NCBI RefSeq assembly: GCF_009765705.1 | Contig: NZ_LMUX01000007.1 | Span: 34,716 to 98,715 of the forward strand | Direction: 5' to 3' | Length of the DNA: 64,000 nucleotides | Source of the DNA: Burkholderia sp. L27(2015) | GTDB taxonomy: Bacteria > Pseudomonadota > Gammaproteobacteria > Burkholderiales > Burkholderiaceae | In this document: positions 40,464-50,238 of the stretch, piece by piece | How the letters are laid out: every line of letters begins with the position of its first letter | Position numbering within the stretch: position 1 is the stretch's first letter | Program-made: the position numbers and the translations under genes | Notes under the pieces: generated by a model | The model's database searches: none | Told to the model about the DNA's origin: nothing | The model's input: only the letters and a program-made list of their open reading frames with translations

Positions 40464-41057
40464 TTACATTGATACACCCCACGCGCCGTTATACGCGACC
40501 TCGCCCAACGGCGAGCGCAGGCGTGCCGCCTGCTCGCGCTCCAGCAACTTGCCCTCCATCTGCTGGCGATCCCCATGATGACCCACGACTATCATGGCCA
40601 TGACCTCAACGCCCGCAGGAATCGCAAAGCTTTCCCGCAACTGGCCGGCGTCAAAGCCGGCCATCTGATGCGCAGCAAGTCCGAGCGCGTGAGCCTGCAG
40701 GGTCAGCGAAAAAGCCGCTGCGCCTGTGTCGTACTGAGCGGTGCCGATAGGCTCGCCTTTGGCATTCACAGTTTGCGCGCAGACTACCACCAGCACGGGC
40801 GCTCCCGCAACCCATCCCTGGTTGAACGGCACCAGTGCGGCAAAGGCTCGATCATACGCGTTTGCGTCGGTGGTGCGATCACACACAATAAAACGCCACG
40901 GTTGCGCGTTCGACGAAGATGGCGCCCAGCGCGCGGCTTCCAGCATGGCGTGCACATCTTCGGCGCTAACGGCTTGCCGCGATAGTGCACGCGGGCTCCA
41001 GCGGCCGGCCAGCAAAGGATCGATCGGAACGGTGGTAGGAGCGGGTTTGGTGGTCAT
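40464..41057 (-). CDS. nitroreductase family protein
   Basis: This 197-residue FMN-dependent oxidoreductase has the usual nitroreductase layout: RWSPRALS near the start, LEAARWAPSSSNAQPWRFIV for FMN binding, and GLAAHQMAGFD in the second half. The ATG at 41057 is preferred over a TTG five codons upstream. Members reduce quinones, nitroaromatics or flavins; the natural substrate cannot be read from sequence. It sits 47 bp upstream of yegD. Confidence 0.88.
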   Translation of the reverse strand: MTTKPAPTTVPIDPLLAGRWSPRALSRQAVSAEDVHAMLEAARWAPSSSNAQPWRFIVCDRTTDANAYDRAFAALVPFNQGWVAGAPVLVVVCAQTVNAKGEPIGTAQYDTGAAAFSLTLQAHALGLAAHQMAGFDAGQLRESFAIPAGVEVMAMIVVGHHGDRQQMEGKLLEREQAARLRSPLGEVAYNGAWGVSM

Positions 41058-41136
41058 CGATTTTCCAGGCAAAGGGTTAAACGATCAGGGTTTGAAATCG
41101 TGGATGCAATTTTACCCCGACAGCCCGCTTGGTCGC

Positions 41137-42447
41137 TCAGGCCGGCACGGCGGGCGCGCGCACCTTGGGGTTGCGATGGATACGCAAGACCATCACGGCG
41201 GCAACCAGGCACAAGCCGCCCGACACGGTCGACGCCAGCGTGTAGTTGCCCAGGCTCGAGCGCATCATCCCTGCGCCGAGCACCGCGAAGGCTGCGCCGA
41301 GCTGGTGTCCGGCCACGATCCAGCCGAACACGACCGGCGCGGCTTTCGCGCCGAACACGTCGGAGGTCAGCTTGACCGTAGGCGGCACGGTCGCGATCCA
41401 GTCCAGACCATAAAAAATGGCAAATATGGGCAAACCGTAGAAATCGAATCCAAACGCATAGGGCAGATAAATCAGCGACAAGCCACGAAAACCGTAGTAG
41501 CAGCACAACAAGTACCGGCTATTGTAGCGATCCGACAGCCAGCCCGAGAAGGTCGTGCCGAACAGGTCAAGTATGCCCATCGCGGCCAGCATGCTCGCGC
41601 CCTGCACTTCGCTCAGGCCGTGATCGGCGCACATCGCGATGAAATGCGTGCCGATATAGCCGTTGGTGCTGGCGCCACACACGAAGAAGCTGAAAAAAAG
41701 CAGCCAGAAATCGCGCGAGCGCGCCGCGACGAACAAGGTGTTGAACGCCAGCGCGATCGGATTGCCGGTGACCGGCGTGGCGCCTATCGGTGAGTCGGGA
41801 CTCTCGCCTATCATCCGCAAGCCCACTTGCTGCGGATTTTCAGGCATCAAGAACGCCACCAACGGGATGACCACGGCAGCGGCGAGCGCCACGATCAGCA
41901 CCACCGAGCGCCAGCCCGCATGCTCGGCTACAGCCGCCAGCATGGGCAGGAACACCAATTGGCCGGTCGCCGTGCTGGCGGTCAAAATACCCATGGCCAA
42001 GCCGCGATGTTTGACGAACCAGCGTCCGACGATCGTCGCCGACAGCGACAGCGCCACCACACCCGTTGAACTGCCGACCACCAAGCCCCAGATCAAAACC
42101 ATCTGCCACGGTGTACGCATCATCGTGGACAAGCCGATTCCAGCGGCCAGCACACTCAGCGCAGTGAGCACCGTACGGCGCACGCCGAAGCGCTGCATGG
42201 CCGCAGCGGCAAACGGCCCCATCAAGCCGTAGAGCGCGATGTTCACTGAAATCGCCAGCGAAACCGTTGCGCGGCTCCAGCCGAATTCGTGCTCGAGCGG
42301 CAGCATCATCACGCTAGGCGTGGCGCGCGTACCGGCGCCCGCCAGCAGCACCAGAAAAGTCACCGCCAGCGTCAACCAACCGTAGTGGAAGTGTGGACGT
42401 ATGCGTCGGGCGAGATGCTCACGGGTAGCGGCCAAAGATAAATTCAT
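41137..42447 (-). CDS. MFS transporter
   Basis: This 436-residue protein has 12 hydrophobic segments and begins MNLSLAATREHLARR at 42447; an upstream extension crosses operator sequences and is rejected. The N-terminal half reads HFHYGWLTLAVTFLVLL and the loop WLSDRYNSRYL matches the MFS loop motif. The pattern resembles the oxalate/formate antiporter-like and monocarboxylate transporter branch. A TetR gene diverges from it across two palindromes, suggesting substrate- or drug-induced expression. Confidence 0.85.
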   Translation of the reverse strand: MNLSLAATREHLARRIRPHFHYGWLTLAVTFLVLLAGAGTRATPSVMMLPLEHEFGWSRATVSLAISVNIALYGLMGPFAAAAMQRFGVRRTVLTALSVLAAGIGLSTMMRTPWQMVLIWGLVVGSSTGVVALSLSATIVGRWFVKHRGLAMGILTASTATGQLVFLPMLAAVAEHAGWRSVVLIVALAAAVVIPLVAFLMPENPQQVGLRMIGESPDSPIGATPVTGNPIALAFNTLFVAARSRDFWLLFFSFFVCGASTNGYIGTHFIAMCADHGLSEVQGASMLAAMGILDLFGTTFSGWLSDRYNSRYLLCCYYGFRGLSLIYLPYAFGFDFYGLPIFAIFYGLDWIATVPPTVKLTSDVFGAKAAPVVFGWIVAGHQLGAAFAVLGAGMMRSSLGNYTLASTVSGGLCLVAAVMVLRIHRNPKVRAPAVPA

Positions 42448-42551
42448 GCAACTCTCGACTTTGCGGAAAATGGACTGCGCGTTGACTTTGCCCCGCTCGG
42501 GGATCCGACGAGCCTGAAACAAGCGCCCAAGCTTGCGTTGCTGTGTCTGCT

Positions 42552-42577
42552 GCGTTGTTACCGAACCGTAACAACGC
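42552..42577. promoter_or_regulatory. TetR operator 1 (MFS/TetR divergent region)
   Basis: The 10-bp arms GCGTTGTTAC and GTAACAACGC are perfect inverted repeats around six bases (CGAACC). The core GTTAC-N6-GTAAC is repeated at operator 2. Confidence 0.85.
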
Positions 42578-42590
42578 ACTTGCGAGCTTA

Positions 42591-42606
42591 GTTACCGAGC
42601 AGTAAC
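42591..42606. promoter_or_regulatory. TetR operator 2
   Basis: GTTACCGAGCAGTAAC repeats the GTTAC-N6-GTAAC core, 34 bp from the first copy (start to start) and 26 bp before the TetR start codon. Confidence 0.8.
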
Positions 42607-42632
42607 ATGTCAAGCGTCTCAGGAGACATTTG

Positions 42633-43247
42633 ATGAAACACCCGCACGGTCACATCGCTGCCCGCACCTCTGGCACACAGGCACAGGAGCAGCTATTGAA
42701 CGCCGCTGCCGATTTATTTTATCGGGAAGGGGTGCGCTGCGTCGGAATCGACGCGGTGATCGCCCGTGCGGGCCTGAACAAAATGAGTCTGTACCGGCAG
42801 TTCCGCTCGAAAGACGCCTTGGTCTTGGCTTATCTCGAACGCCGCAACATTTTGTTTTGGGAAAAATTCGAAGCGTGCGTCGCGCGCGCGCCGGATGCGC
42901 CCGCACAGCAATTGATGCATATTTTTTCCGAGAACCTCGGACGGGCGTCAAGCGTCGACAATAGCTACCGAGGCTGCCCGTTCGTCAATGTCGCTGCCGA
43001 GTTTGGCGATCCGGGCCATCCGGTGCGCAAGTTCGTGCTGCAACACAAAGAGCGTTTGCTGAGCAGGCTGACCGAGATCGCGGCCGCAGCGGGCGCGCGC
43101 GAACCAGCCGAACTCGCTTGCGGACTCGCGCTGCTGCTCGAGGGGTTTTATGCCGCCAGCCAGACCTACGGTTTGCAACACCCGGTGGTAAAGGCGTCGG
43201 TGGAATGCGCCGGGCAATTGATCGAGGCCGCCACCACGCCCGCCTGA
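42633..43247 (+). CDS. TetR family transcriptional regulator
   Basis: This 204-residue regulator has an N-terminal helix-turn-helix, GIDAVIARAGLNKMSLYRQF, and a C-terminal ligand domain with RGCPFVNVAAEF, typical of the AcrR/YxaF-like branch. The ATG at 42633 has AGGAG seven bases upstream; a TTG codon at 42630 is less favoured. Divergent from the MFS gene and next to two matching palindromes, it probably represses both itself and the transporter. Confidence 0.88.
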   Translation: MKHPHGHIAARTSGTQAQEQLLNAAADLFYREGVRCVGIDAVIARAGLNKMSLYRQFRSKDALVLAYLERRNILFWEKFEACVARAPDAPAQQLMHIFSENLGRASSVDNSYRGCPFVNVAAEFGDPGHPVRKFVLQHKERLLSRLTEIAAAAGAREPAELACGLALLLEGFYAASQTYGLQHPVVKASVECAGQLIEAATTPA

Positions 43248-43467
43248 TCGTGTCAGAGACCTCGGCACCGGAAGTTTACTCGGGGGCTTATGTTCGCTGC
43301 CACTCCTTGCGTAGATCAGTTTGGACGCACAATGTAGGCATGCATCGCTCGCGTGTGTCGCAAATCCGTATATTGAACAGGGCTTAGTAGCGGCCCTGCC
43401 TATCGCTTATCGCTTCATGACCTGATGTTGGCAGCCCGGTGCCGACATCGTGTCGTGCCGGAAGATC

Positions 43468-44076
43468 ATGCAAAAGAAAGTGGTGGTACCCGTCGTTTCA
43501 GTCGTGCTCGTGGTGCTGGCCTTGGCGGCAAGCAGCTATTTCAGCCCCTATTACACGATTTACCAAATGAAGAAGGCAATCGACCAGCGCGACGCCAAGG
43601 CTTTTTCGCAATACATCGATTTTCCCGCGCTGCGCCAAAACATCAATGAACAACTGCAAGCCGAAGTACGCCGCCAGTTGTCCACGCCGGCGACCCGCGA
43701 TAATCCGCTGGCTCAGTTGGGTGCGGCAATCGTATCGAACGTGGCCAAGCCCAAGCTGGATGCGGAGGTATCGCCGGCTGGCGTGATGTTGATGCTCAGG
43801 CGTGGCTCATTGCGGGCCGCCGCGGGCGAAGAGCCCGAGGCGGACACGCCGCAAGCGGCGCGCGCCAAATCCGCCAATCGGAGCACGGCGTCATCGGCCG
43901 CGCCCCCCGATAGAGTTCTAGCCGCCCGCAAAGCACAGTACTGGATCCGCTACACCAACGCATCGACCGTAGTCGCTTCCAATGAGGCCAGGCATATCGC
44001 CTTCACGTTCCGGCGCGTCGGCATCTGGTCCTGGCGCTTGGTTGGCGCCACCTTACCCCTCAAGAACGTGGAATAA
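43468..44076 (+). CDS. DUF2939-type membrane-anchored protein
   Basis: This 202-residue protein has one N-terminal membrane segment (about residues 5-25) followed by SSYFSPYYTIYQMKKAIDQRDAKAF, the hallmark of DUF2939, and a soluble domain. The middle (about 115-150) is Ala/Ser/Arg-rich and looks disordered. The start is ATG 43468; a GTG at 43450 is possible. Function is unknown; it should face the periplasm. Confidence 0.75.
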   Translation: MQKKVVVPVVSVVLVVLALAASSYFSPYYTIYQMKKAIDQRDAKAFSQYIDFPALRQNINEQLQAEVRRQLSTPATRDNPLAQLGAAIVSNVAKPKLDAEVSPAGVMLMLRRGSLRAAAGEEPEADTPQAARAKSANRSTASSAAPPDRVLAARKAQYWIRYTNASTVVASNEARHIAFTFRRVGIWSWRLVGATLPLKNVE

Positions 44077-44350
44077 ACGCCGGCTTCGGTCTGTTAGCGT
44101 CAGCGCAGGGCTGCCCGCTTCCACAATCTGCGCCCCGGACACCCGCACCGTGCCGCACACCAAAACGCGCAGCAATTGAACCTGTTGGTTCGGGCGATGC
44201 CGAATACTGCGCTGGGTGCGATAAAAAGCGCGCTGCCTGAAACAACCACGACGGCAACTAAAACCGCAACGGCAACCAGCGGCATTCGAATACCACCGGC
44301 AACACCGGACCTTGGATTGTCGCGGCGAACGCATCATCAGGAGAAGCACG

Positions 44351-45139
44351 ATGTTCAACTACCGCGGTTCAACTGCGCTGATCACCGGCGCCTCGTCAGG
44401 GCTAGGCGAGCAGTTTGCCGAAACGCTGGCAGCACGCGGATGCAGCGTCATCTTGGTGGCCCGCTCCGACGCCGCCCTCGATGCGCTCGCCACCCGGCTC
44501 ACGACCACCTATGGCGTGGCCGCCTATGCGCTGCGCGCAGACCTTGCCGACCCGTTCGCACCGGCGGTGCTGCATGACGACGTCTCGCGCCTCGGACTGA
44601 AGGTGGACATGCTGATCAACAACGCGGGCTTCGGCCTCGGCGGCGCTTTTTTGAGCCACCCGCTGCGGCGGGAGCAGGAGCAAATCCAGGTCAACGTTCA
44701 AGCGCTGGTGGCGCTGACCCATTTGTTCGTGCCGGGAATGGTAGCAAGAGGCGGCGGGGGGGTGATCAACGTGGCATCTTCGGCGGCTTTTCAGGGCTTG
44801 CCGTATCTGGGCGTGTATGCGGCCACCAAAGCGTTCGTACTGAGTTTCAGCGAGGCCTTGTGGCGCGAACTGCGCGCAGGCGGCGTGCACGTCCTGGCTG
44901 TCTGCCCAGGACCTGTGGCGACCCGCTTCTTCGAGCAAATGGGCAGTTCGGTATCCACGGCGAAGATGGACCTGCCGGCCACCATCGTCGAGGCGTCGCT
45001 GCTAGCGTTCGAGCGCCGCCGGCCCGTGGTCATTCCGGGCAAGCTGTCGGTGCGGCTAGGTGCCTGGGCCACGCGCCTGCTTACGCGCGCCGCCGTTACG
45101 CGAACCGCGGAAAGGGTGAGCCGTCGACTGCAAGGTTGA
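44351..45139 (+). CDS. short-chain dehydrogenase/reductase
   Basis: This 262-residue Rossmann oxidoreductase has TGASSGLGEQFA for nucleotide binding, NNAG, the serine in NVASSAAF and the catalytic YAATK. The residue pattern after the glycine motif suggests NADP(H), and the overall look resembles DltE/YqjQ-like SDRs. AGGAG is ten bases before the ATG at 44351. Substrate unknown. The 274-base gap before it holds no supported gene. Confidence 0.87.
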   Translation: MFNYRGSTALITGASSGLGEQFAETLAARGCSVILVARSDAALDALATRLTTTYGVAAYALRADLADPFAPAVLHDDVSRLGLKVDMLINNAGFGLGGAFLSHPLRREQEQIQVNVQALVALTHLFVPGMVARGGGGVINVASSAAFQGLPYLGVYAATKAFVLSFSEALWRELRAGGVHVLAVCPGPVATRFFEQMGSSVSTAKMDLPATIVEASLLAFERRRPVVIPGKLSVRLGAWATRLLTRAAVTRTAERVSRRLQG

Positions 45140-45363
45140 GCCGCTTGCACGGCCGACTCTGTTTAGCTGCAATGCGCTTGGCGCTTAACGCCTAAGCGTC
45201 GTCTTTCCGTACTCGGGCCGTCTTGCGGTACAATCGCGGTCCGCGCTGAAAAAACACCTCGGCGTTTTGCCGTCCGCCCTTGTCAATCGACGGTTCGCGG
45301 CAAAAAGTAAACCTTAATGCAACGCTCTGAGCGTCTGGAAATGATTTTCGGGCGCAAAAAGAG

Positions 45364-45369
45364 TATAAT
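45364..45369 (+). promoter_or_regulatory. probable -10 element of rpsU
   Basis: TATAAT at 45364 is 50 bases before the rpsU start; no strong -35 is seen at the right distance. Confidence 0.5.
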
Positions 45370-45418
45370 CTTGGGTCGCTCTGCATAACCGACAGAGGAA
45401 AGCCCACTCAGGAATTAC

Positions 45419-45631
45419 ATGACAACTGTTCGCCTAAAAGAGAATGAGCCGTTTGAAGTGGCTCTGCGTCGTTTCCGCCGCACGATCGATAACAATGGCC
45501 TGATCAAGGAACTGCGCGCGCGCATGTTCTACGAAAAGCCGACCGCCGTGCGTAAGCGCAAGAAAGCCTCGGCCGTATCGCGTCTGCGTAAGCGTCTGCG
45601 CCACGAGCAGCTGCCGAAAAAGATGTATTAA
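45419..45631 (+). CDS. rpsU: 30S ribosomal protein S21
   Basis: This 70-residue basic protein begins [18 protein letters not shown] and ends [12 protein letters not shown], matching S21. S21 helps start-site selection by supporting anti-Shine-Dalgarno pairing. Here it is not followed by yqeY, dnaG or rpoD, so it is either a separate copy, of which Burkholderia often have more than one, or a relocated one. Confidence 0.95.
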   Translation: MTTVRLKENEPFEVALRRFRRTIDNNGLIKELRARMFYEKPTAVRKRKKASAVSRLRKRLRHEQLPKKMY

Positions 45632-46183
45632 AGCGAACAGCGCCCTTCGTCGCTGTCGCTTAAACCTGTCGAGAATCCGTGTGGGTTCGGTGCGGGTCAG
45701 AAGCGGCGATGGGCGAGTTTTGCTTCAGTCTTATTCGTTGTTGCTTTGCTGTTTATTTCAGATTTGAATAGTTAGCACGTTGCTGCTGGTGTTTCGAATC
45801 TGTGTAAACACGCGTCTGTTTTCAGCTTTATCGCCAAGCTTATTGCCGTGCTTTATCGTTGAGCCCCATTCCCAAGCTTGACTTCGAACGCTTCCCTCCC
45901 CGCCTTGCCACTTGATTTTGCAATACCATTCAGCCTTATGGCCTGAACGTGGTTCTGCTTGTCTCTCCGACGCTCGTTGCTGCGCGCCGGTGCGCGCCGG
46001 TGCGTATTCTCAAGCGCGAACTTTCTTCGGCCAAACCTATCGTACGTTGGTTGCCGAATCAATGATTCGCATAAGTGCATACGCGCATCGTAGTCATGCT
46101 GCGTTGACAGGAACAGGCAAGAAGTTACGCGGGAACACGCGCGCCGGCGTCAGCTCCGCCCGGACGATACTCAGGGAGAAATC
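45632..46183. other. 552-base spacer after rpsU
   Basis: No gene is supported. A direct duplication, TGCGCGCCGG, occurs at 45981 and 45991. The region is less GC-rich than its flanks between 45720 and 45860. GGGAG at about 46173 serves the following TTG start. Confidence 0.5.
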
Positions 46184-47797
46184 TTGAAAAATTCCATTCA
46201 ACGCAACGTCGGGCCGATGGCGCTCATGCTGACAGGCCTCGGCTCGATCATCGGCTCAGGCTGGCTGTTCGGTGCTTGGAAGGCATCAAAAATCGCGGGG
46301 CCCGCTGCGGTCATCGCATGGATGATAGGCGCGGTCGTGATCCTCGCCATTGCCCTCGCCTACGCAGAACTCGGCGCCATGTTCCCGGAATCGGGCGGCA
46401 TGGTGCGTTACGCGCGCTACTCGCACGGCTCCTTGGTCGGCTTCATCAGTGCGTGGGCGAACTGGATCGCGATCGTATCAGTGATTCCGATCGAAGCCGA
46501 AGCGTCGCTGCAATACATGAGCACCTGGCCATATAGTTGGGCGCATGGGCTCTACGTGAACGGATCGCTCACGCCCATTGCGTTGATATTCGCGGCGCTA
46601 TTGGTGGTCGGCTATTTCCTGCTGAACTACTGGGGCGTCAAATTGTTTGCGCGAGCCAACTCGGTGATCACCACGTTCAAATTTATCATCCCGGGCGCGA
46701 CCATACTTGGCTTGATGTTCACCGGCTTTCACCGCGAAAACTTCGGTGGCGCCGGCACCGCGTTTGCGCCGTACGGTTGGTCTGCCGTGCTCACCGCGGT
46801 GGCCACGAGTGGCATTGTGTTCAGCTTCAACGGTTTCCAAAGTCCGGTGAACCTGGCCGGCGAAGCGCGCAACCCCTCGCGCAGCATACCGTTTGCGGTA
46901 GTCGGCTCGATCCTGTTGGCGCTGGTCATCTACGTGCTGTTGCAGGTCGCCTATATCGGCGCGGTCAATCCCGCCGATGTCGCCAAGGGCTGGGCCCATT
47001 TCAATTTCGCTTCGCCGTTCGCCGAACTGGCGCTCGCGCTCAACCTCAATTGGCTGGCATTCCTGTTGTATGTGGACGCTTTCGTGAGCCCGAGCGGCAC
47101 CGGCACCACGTATATGGCCACCACCTCACGGATGATCTATGCGATGGAGCGCAACAACACGCTGCCCAAGATATTCGGCTATATTCACCCGCTCTACGGC
47201 GTGCCGCGCCCGGCGATGTTCCTTAACCTGATCGTCGCGTTTATCTTCATGTTCTTCTTTCGCGGCTGGAGCTCGTTGGCGGCCGTCATTTCAGTGGCAA
47301 CTGTCATCTCCTACCTGACCGGACCGATCAGCCTCATGTCGCTGCGTCGCAATGCGCCCGACCTCAAACGGCCGCTGCATATCGCCGGCATGCAGGTGAT
47401 CGCGCCCTTCGCTTTTGTTTGCGCGTCGCTCGTCTTGTATTGGGCCAAGTGGCCACTCACCGGCGAGATTATTTTGCTGATGGTGGTGGCGCTCCCGATT
47501 TTTTTCTTCTACCAAAGAAAAACCGGCTGGGACGGCTGGAGCCGCGACTTGCATGCGGCCTGGTGGCTGATCGCCTATTTGCCCGCAATGGCCGCGATCT
47601 CATTGGTCGGGAGCAAGGAGTTTGGCGGTCTTGGTTGGCTGCCTTACGGCTGGGATATGCTGTTGGTGGCTTTGCTGTCGCTCGGGTTTTACTACTGGGG
47701 CGTGAGCGCGGGATATCGCAGTCCATACCTCGATGAGTGTCATGAAGACGACGGCGCGGCCTCCAGCCCAGAAGCCCTCGCCCGCGCGCCCGTCTGA
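46184..47797 (+). CDS. APC-family amino-acid permease
   Basis: This 537-residue membrane protein starts at TTG (46184) behind a GGGAG site. It has 12 or more hydrophobic segments; the substrate-binding glycines of helix 1 are visible in GLGSIIGSGWLFG, and SPSGTGTTYMATTSRMIYAM is typical of APC helix 8. Related proteins import neutral amino acids or act in exchange. It stands alone. The TTG start may keep expression low. Confidence 0.88.
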   Translation: MKNSIQRNVGPMALMLTGLGSIIGSGWLFGAWKASKIAGPAAVIAWMIGAVVILAIALAYAELGAMFPESGGMVRYARYSHGSLVGFISAWANWIAIVSVIPIEAEASLQYMSTWPYSWAHGLYVNGSLTPIALIFAALLVVGYFLLNYWGVKLFARANSVITTFKFIIPGATILGLMFTGFHRENFGGAGTAFAPYGWSAVLTAVATSGIVFSFNGFQSPVNLAGEARNPSRSIPFAVVGSILLALVIYVLLQVAYIGAVNPADVAKGWAHFNFASPFAELALALNLNWLAFLLYVDAFVSPSGTGTTYMATTSRMIYAMERNNTLPKIFGYIHPLYGVPRPAMFLNLIVAFIFMFFFRGWSSLAAVISVATVISYLTGPISLMSLRRNAPDLKRPLHIAGMQVIAPFAFVCASLVLYWAKWPLTGEIILLMVVALPIFFFYQRKTGWDGWSRDLHAAWWLIAYLPAMAAISLVGSKEFGGLGWLPYGWDMLLVALLSLGFYYWGVSAGYRSPYLDECHEDDGAASSPEALARAPV

Positions 47798-47824
47798 CCC
47801 CCGTCGGCCCCAATCACCATAGCC

Positions 47825-48316
47825 ATGCAACAGCTCAAGTATCTCAGCGCCTACCCCGAAACCTTGCAAGAGAAGGTGCGTCAGATGATCACCCAAAATT
47901 CGCTCGGCGAACATCTGGCGCAGAAATACCCGCAACGCCATCTGGTGCAAACCGATCGCGCGCTCTACACCTACGCGACCGAGCTCAAGCAGAGTTTCAT
48001 GCGCAACGCCCCGGCGCTGCACAAGGTCGGCTATGACACGCGGCTTGATGTCGAGCATCATGCGCTGGGTCTGCACACCGCCATTTCGCGCGTGCAAGGC
48101 GGCAAGCTCAAAGCAAAAAAGGAAATCCGGATTGCCTCGGTCTTCAAGGAAGCCGCGCCGGAATTTTTGCGCATGATCGTCGTACACGAACTCGCCCATC
48201 TAAAAGAAAGCGACCACAACAAAGCCTTCTACCGCCTCTGCGAAAGCATGCAGCCCGGCTATGGACAACTGGAATTCGATTTGCGCCTGTACCTGACTTG
48301 GCGGGATCTGGCGTAA
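47825..48316 (+). CDS. YgjP-like metallopeptidase (M48/DUF45)
   Basis: This 163-residue protein carries the zinc motif HELAHLKESDHNKAFY in its C-terminal half (about residues 120-135), the pattern of the YgjP/DUF45 family. It is cytoplasmic, with no membrane segment or signal. The family is linked in some bacteria to type I restriction clusters and to short predicted proteases, but activity is not established. It lies 27 bp after the permease. Confidence 0.82.
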   Translation: MQQLKYLSAYPETLQEKVRQMITQNSLGEHLAQKYPQRHLVQTDRALYTYATELKQSFMRNAPALHKVGYDTRLDVEHHALGLHTAISRVQGGKLKAKKEIRIASVFKEAAPEFLRMIVVHELAHLKESDHNKAFYRLCESMQPGYGQLEFDLRLYLTWRDLA

Positions 48317-48420
48317 ACAGGGAACTTTCGGGGCATTGAGGAACCGTACTAGGGAGCCCGGGCGTACGACATGACAGTCGCCCGACGTTTCCCTTATGTT
48401 TTTCTTGATATCGCCCACTT

Positions 48421-48963
48421 ATGAAGCGTTCTTTTCTTTTCTTTTCCGCTGCCGCACTCACTACATTGAGCGGTTGCGGCGCCTACGATTCTCACGTCGC
48501 GCACCAGGCTCAAGTCGCGATGCTCGGCATGACGGCCGACGACCTGCAATCGTGTGCAGGCGTGCCGGATAAAACCACCAAGATCAACGACCGCACGAGC
48601 GTGTACGACTACAAACTCGCGCCCGGCACGACCGGCTCACTCACGGCGACACTACCGCTGGTGGGCGGTGTAACCTTGGGCGGCGCCGGCCCCTTCTGCA
48701 CGGCCAGCTTTCGCATCATCGACGGCAAGGTCAGCGATGTGCACTACTCGGGCGACGACGACAAGACGTTCGGCGACGATGCCATCTGCGTGCCCATCAT
48801 TCGCGGTTGCATGCGGCAACCGGAAGCCAGTATGAGGCAGGACGACAAAGAAACGTGGCACGAGACCACGCTGTGGCACGAACCCCCGGCGCCCACGCAG
48901 CCACCGCACGACGCACCGCTGACAGCGCCGGCATCGAGCGCCTTGGCCGCGAAGAAGCCCTAA
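48421..48963 (+). CDS. outer-membrane lipoprotein, small, unknown role
   Basis: This 180-residue protein has a signal peptide and lipobox ending LSGC (cysteine at about residue 19). The following region, VAMLGMTADDLQSCAGVPDKTT, resembles the first strand-helix of the SmpA/BamE fold, where a small lipoprotein binds a larger partner. The C-terminal 45 residues are Pro/Ala/Thr-rich. I see no catalytic motif. Confidence 0.75.
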   Translation: MKRSFLFFSAAALTTLSGCGAYDSHVAHQAQVAMLGMTADDLQSCAGVPDKTTKINDRTSVYDYKLAPGTTGSLTATLPLVGGVTLGGAGPFCTASFRIIDGKVSDVHYSGDDDKTFGDDAICVPIIRGCMRQPEASMRQDDKETWHETTLWHEPPAPTQPPHDAPLTAPASSALAAKKP

Positions 48964-49212
48964 GAGATCGAGGGAGCGGCGAGGTGGAGCGGCGCGCGGC
49001 AATATCAGGCGGCGCGACGTCTTATGGCCGCTCTTTTCAAATCCTACGTCGGTCGCGCCGCTGCGCTGCGCAGACTCACTACTCTCGGTAGAATTGGACG
49101 TGCGCTGCCGCTCGCGCACCACATACCACGCACTCGCTTGCGCACAATACACCAACGCACCCCACGCATTCACGCATTCACGCAGACCGCTGACACGTTG
49201 AAGGAGCTTCAA

Positions 49213-50238
49213 ATGGAATATCGATATCTCGGTGCATCCGGTTTCAAAGTACCGGTGCTCAGTTTCGGCGCCGGCACATTCGGCGGCAAGGGCGATTTCT
49301 TCAAGGAATGGGGCAGCACCGATGTGACCGAAGCGCGGCGCCTGATCGACATCTGTCTGGACGCCGGCGTAACCATGTTCGACAGCGCCGACATTTATTC
49401 GGACGGCGCATCCGAGGCTATCCTGGGCCAAGCCATCAAGGGCCGACGCGACCAGGTCATCATCTCGACCAAGGCGACCTTTCGCGTCGACGACGGCCCG
49501 AACAATGTCGGCTCGTCGCGCTTCCATCTGACACGCGCCGTAGACAATGCACTCAAACGCCTCGGCACCGACTACATCGATTTGTTCCAACTGCACGGCT
49601 TCGATGCAAAGACCCCGATCGCCGAAGTGCTATCCACCCTGGACGACTTGGTCCGTGCGGGCAAGATCCGTTACATCGGCGTATCGAATTTTTCCGGTTG
49701 GCATCTAATGAAATCGCTCGATGTCGCCGATCGGTATGGTTATCCGCGTTATGTGGCGAACCAGACGTACTACTCGCTGATCGGGCGCGACTACGAGTCG
49801 GAGTTGATGCCGCTAGGCCTGGATCAGGGTGTGGGCGCCGTTGTATGGAGCCCGCTCGGTTGGGGTCGTCTGACGGGCAAGATCCGGCGCGGCCAGCCCT
49901 TGCCCGAACAAAGCCGTCTGCATAAAACCGCAGATAAGGGTCCGCCGGTGCCCGACGACTATCTGTACAAGGTGATCGATGCGCTGGACGTCGTGGCTCA
50001 AGAGACCGGCAAGACGATCACGCAGATCGCCTTGAACTGGTTGCTGCAACGCCCGACTGTCGCGACCGTTTTGATCGGCGCGCGCGATGAAGCGCAATTG
50101 CGGCAGAACCTCGGCGCGGTCGGTTGGAACCTGAGCGCCGAGCAAGTGGCCAAACTCGACGCGGCCAGTGCGGTTACGCCGATCTATCCGTATTGGCACC
50201 AGCAAGGATTCGACGAGCGCAATCCTGCGCCGGTCTGA
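49213..50238 (+). CDS. aldo/keto reductase
   Basis: This 341-residue TIM-barrel oxidoreductase carries the AKR tetrad: Asp and Tyr in FDSADIYSDG, Lys in IISTKATFRV and His in LFQLHGFD, with C-terminal GARDEAQLRQNLGA for NADPH. The ATG at 49213 follows AAGGAGC. Upstream in-frame residues are an 8-bp repeat leader and are not included. The substrate is unknown. Its stop TGA forms a TGATCA palindrome with the stop of the convergent GAF gene. Confidence 0.9.
   Translation: MEYRYLGASGFKVPVLSFGAGTFGGKGDFFKEWGSTDVTEARRLIDICLDAGVTMFDSADIYSDGASEAILGQAIKGRRDQVIISTKATFRVDDGPNNVGSSRFHLTRAVDNALKRLGTDYIDLFQLHGFDAKTPIAEVLSTLDDLVRAGKIRYIGVSNFSGWHLMKSLDVADRYGYPRYVANQTYYSLIGRDYESELMPLGLDQGVGAVVWSPLGWGRLTGKIRRGQPLPEQSRLHKTADKGPPVPDDYLYKVIDALDVVAQETGKTITQIALNWLLQRPTVATVLIGARDEAQLRQNLGAVGWNLSAEQVAKLDAASAVTPIYPYWHQQGFDERNPAPV

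Noticed and set aside
44077-44350. Possible small gene in the gap before the SDR gene
   Set aside because: Frames on both strands lack a start site with ribosome-binding sequence and show no recognisable motif.
45912-46187. 91-residue frame between rpsU and the permease
   Set aside because: It includes a 10-bp duplication, overlaps the permease start and has no conserved features.
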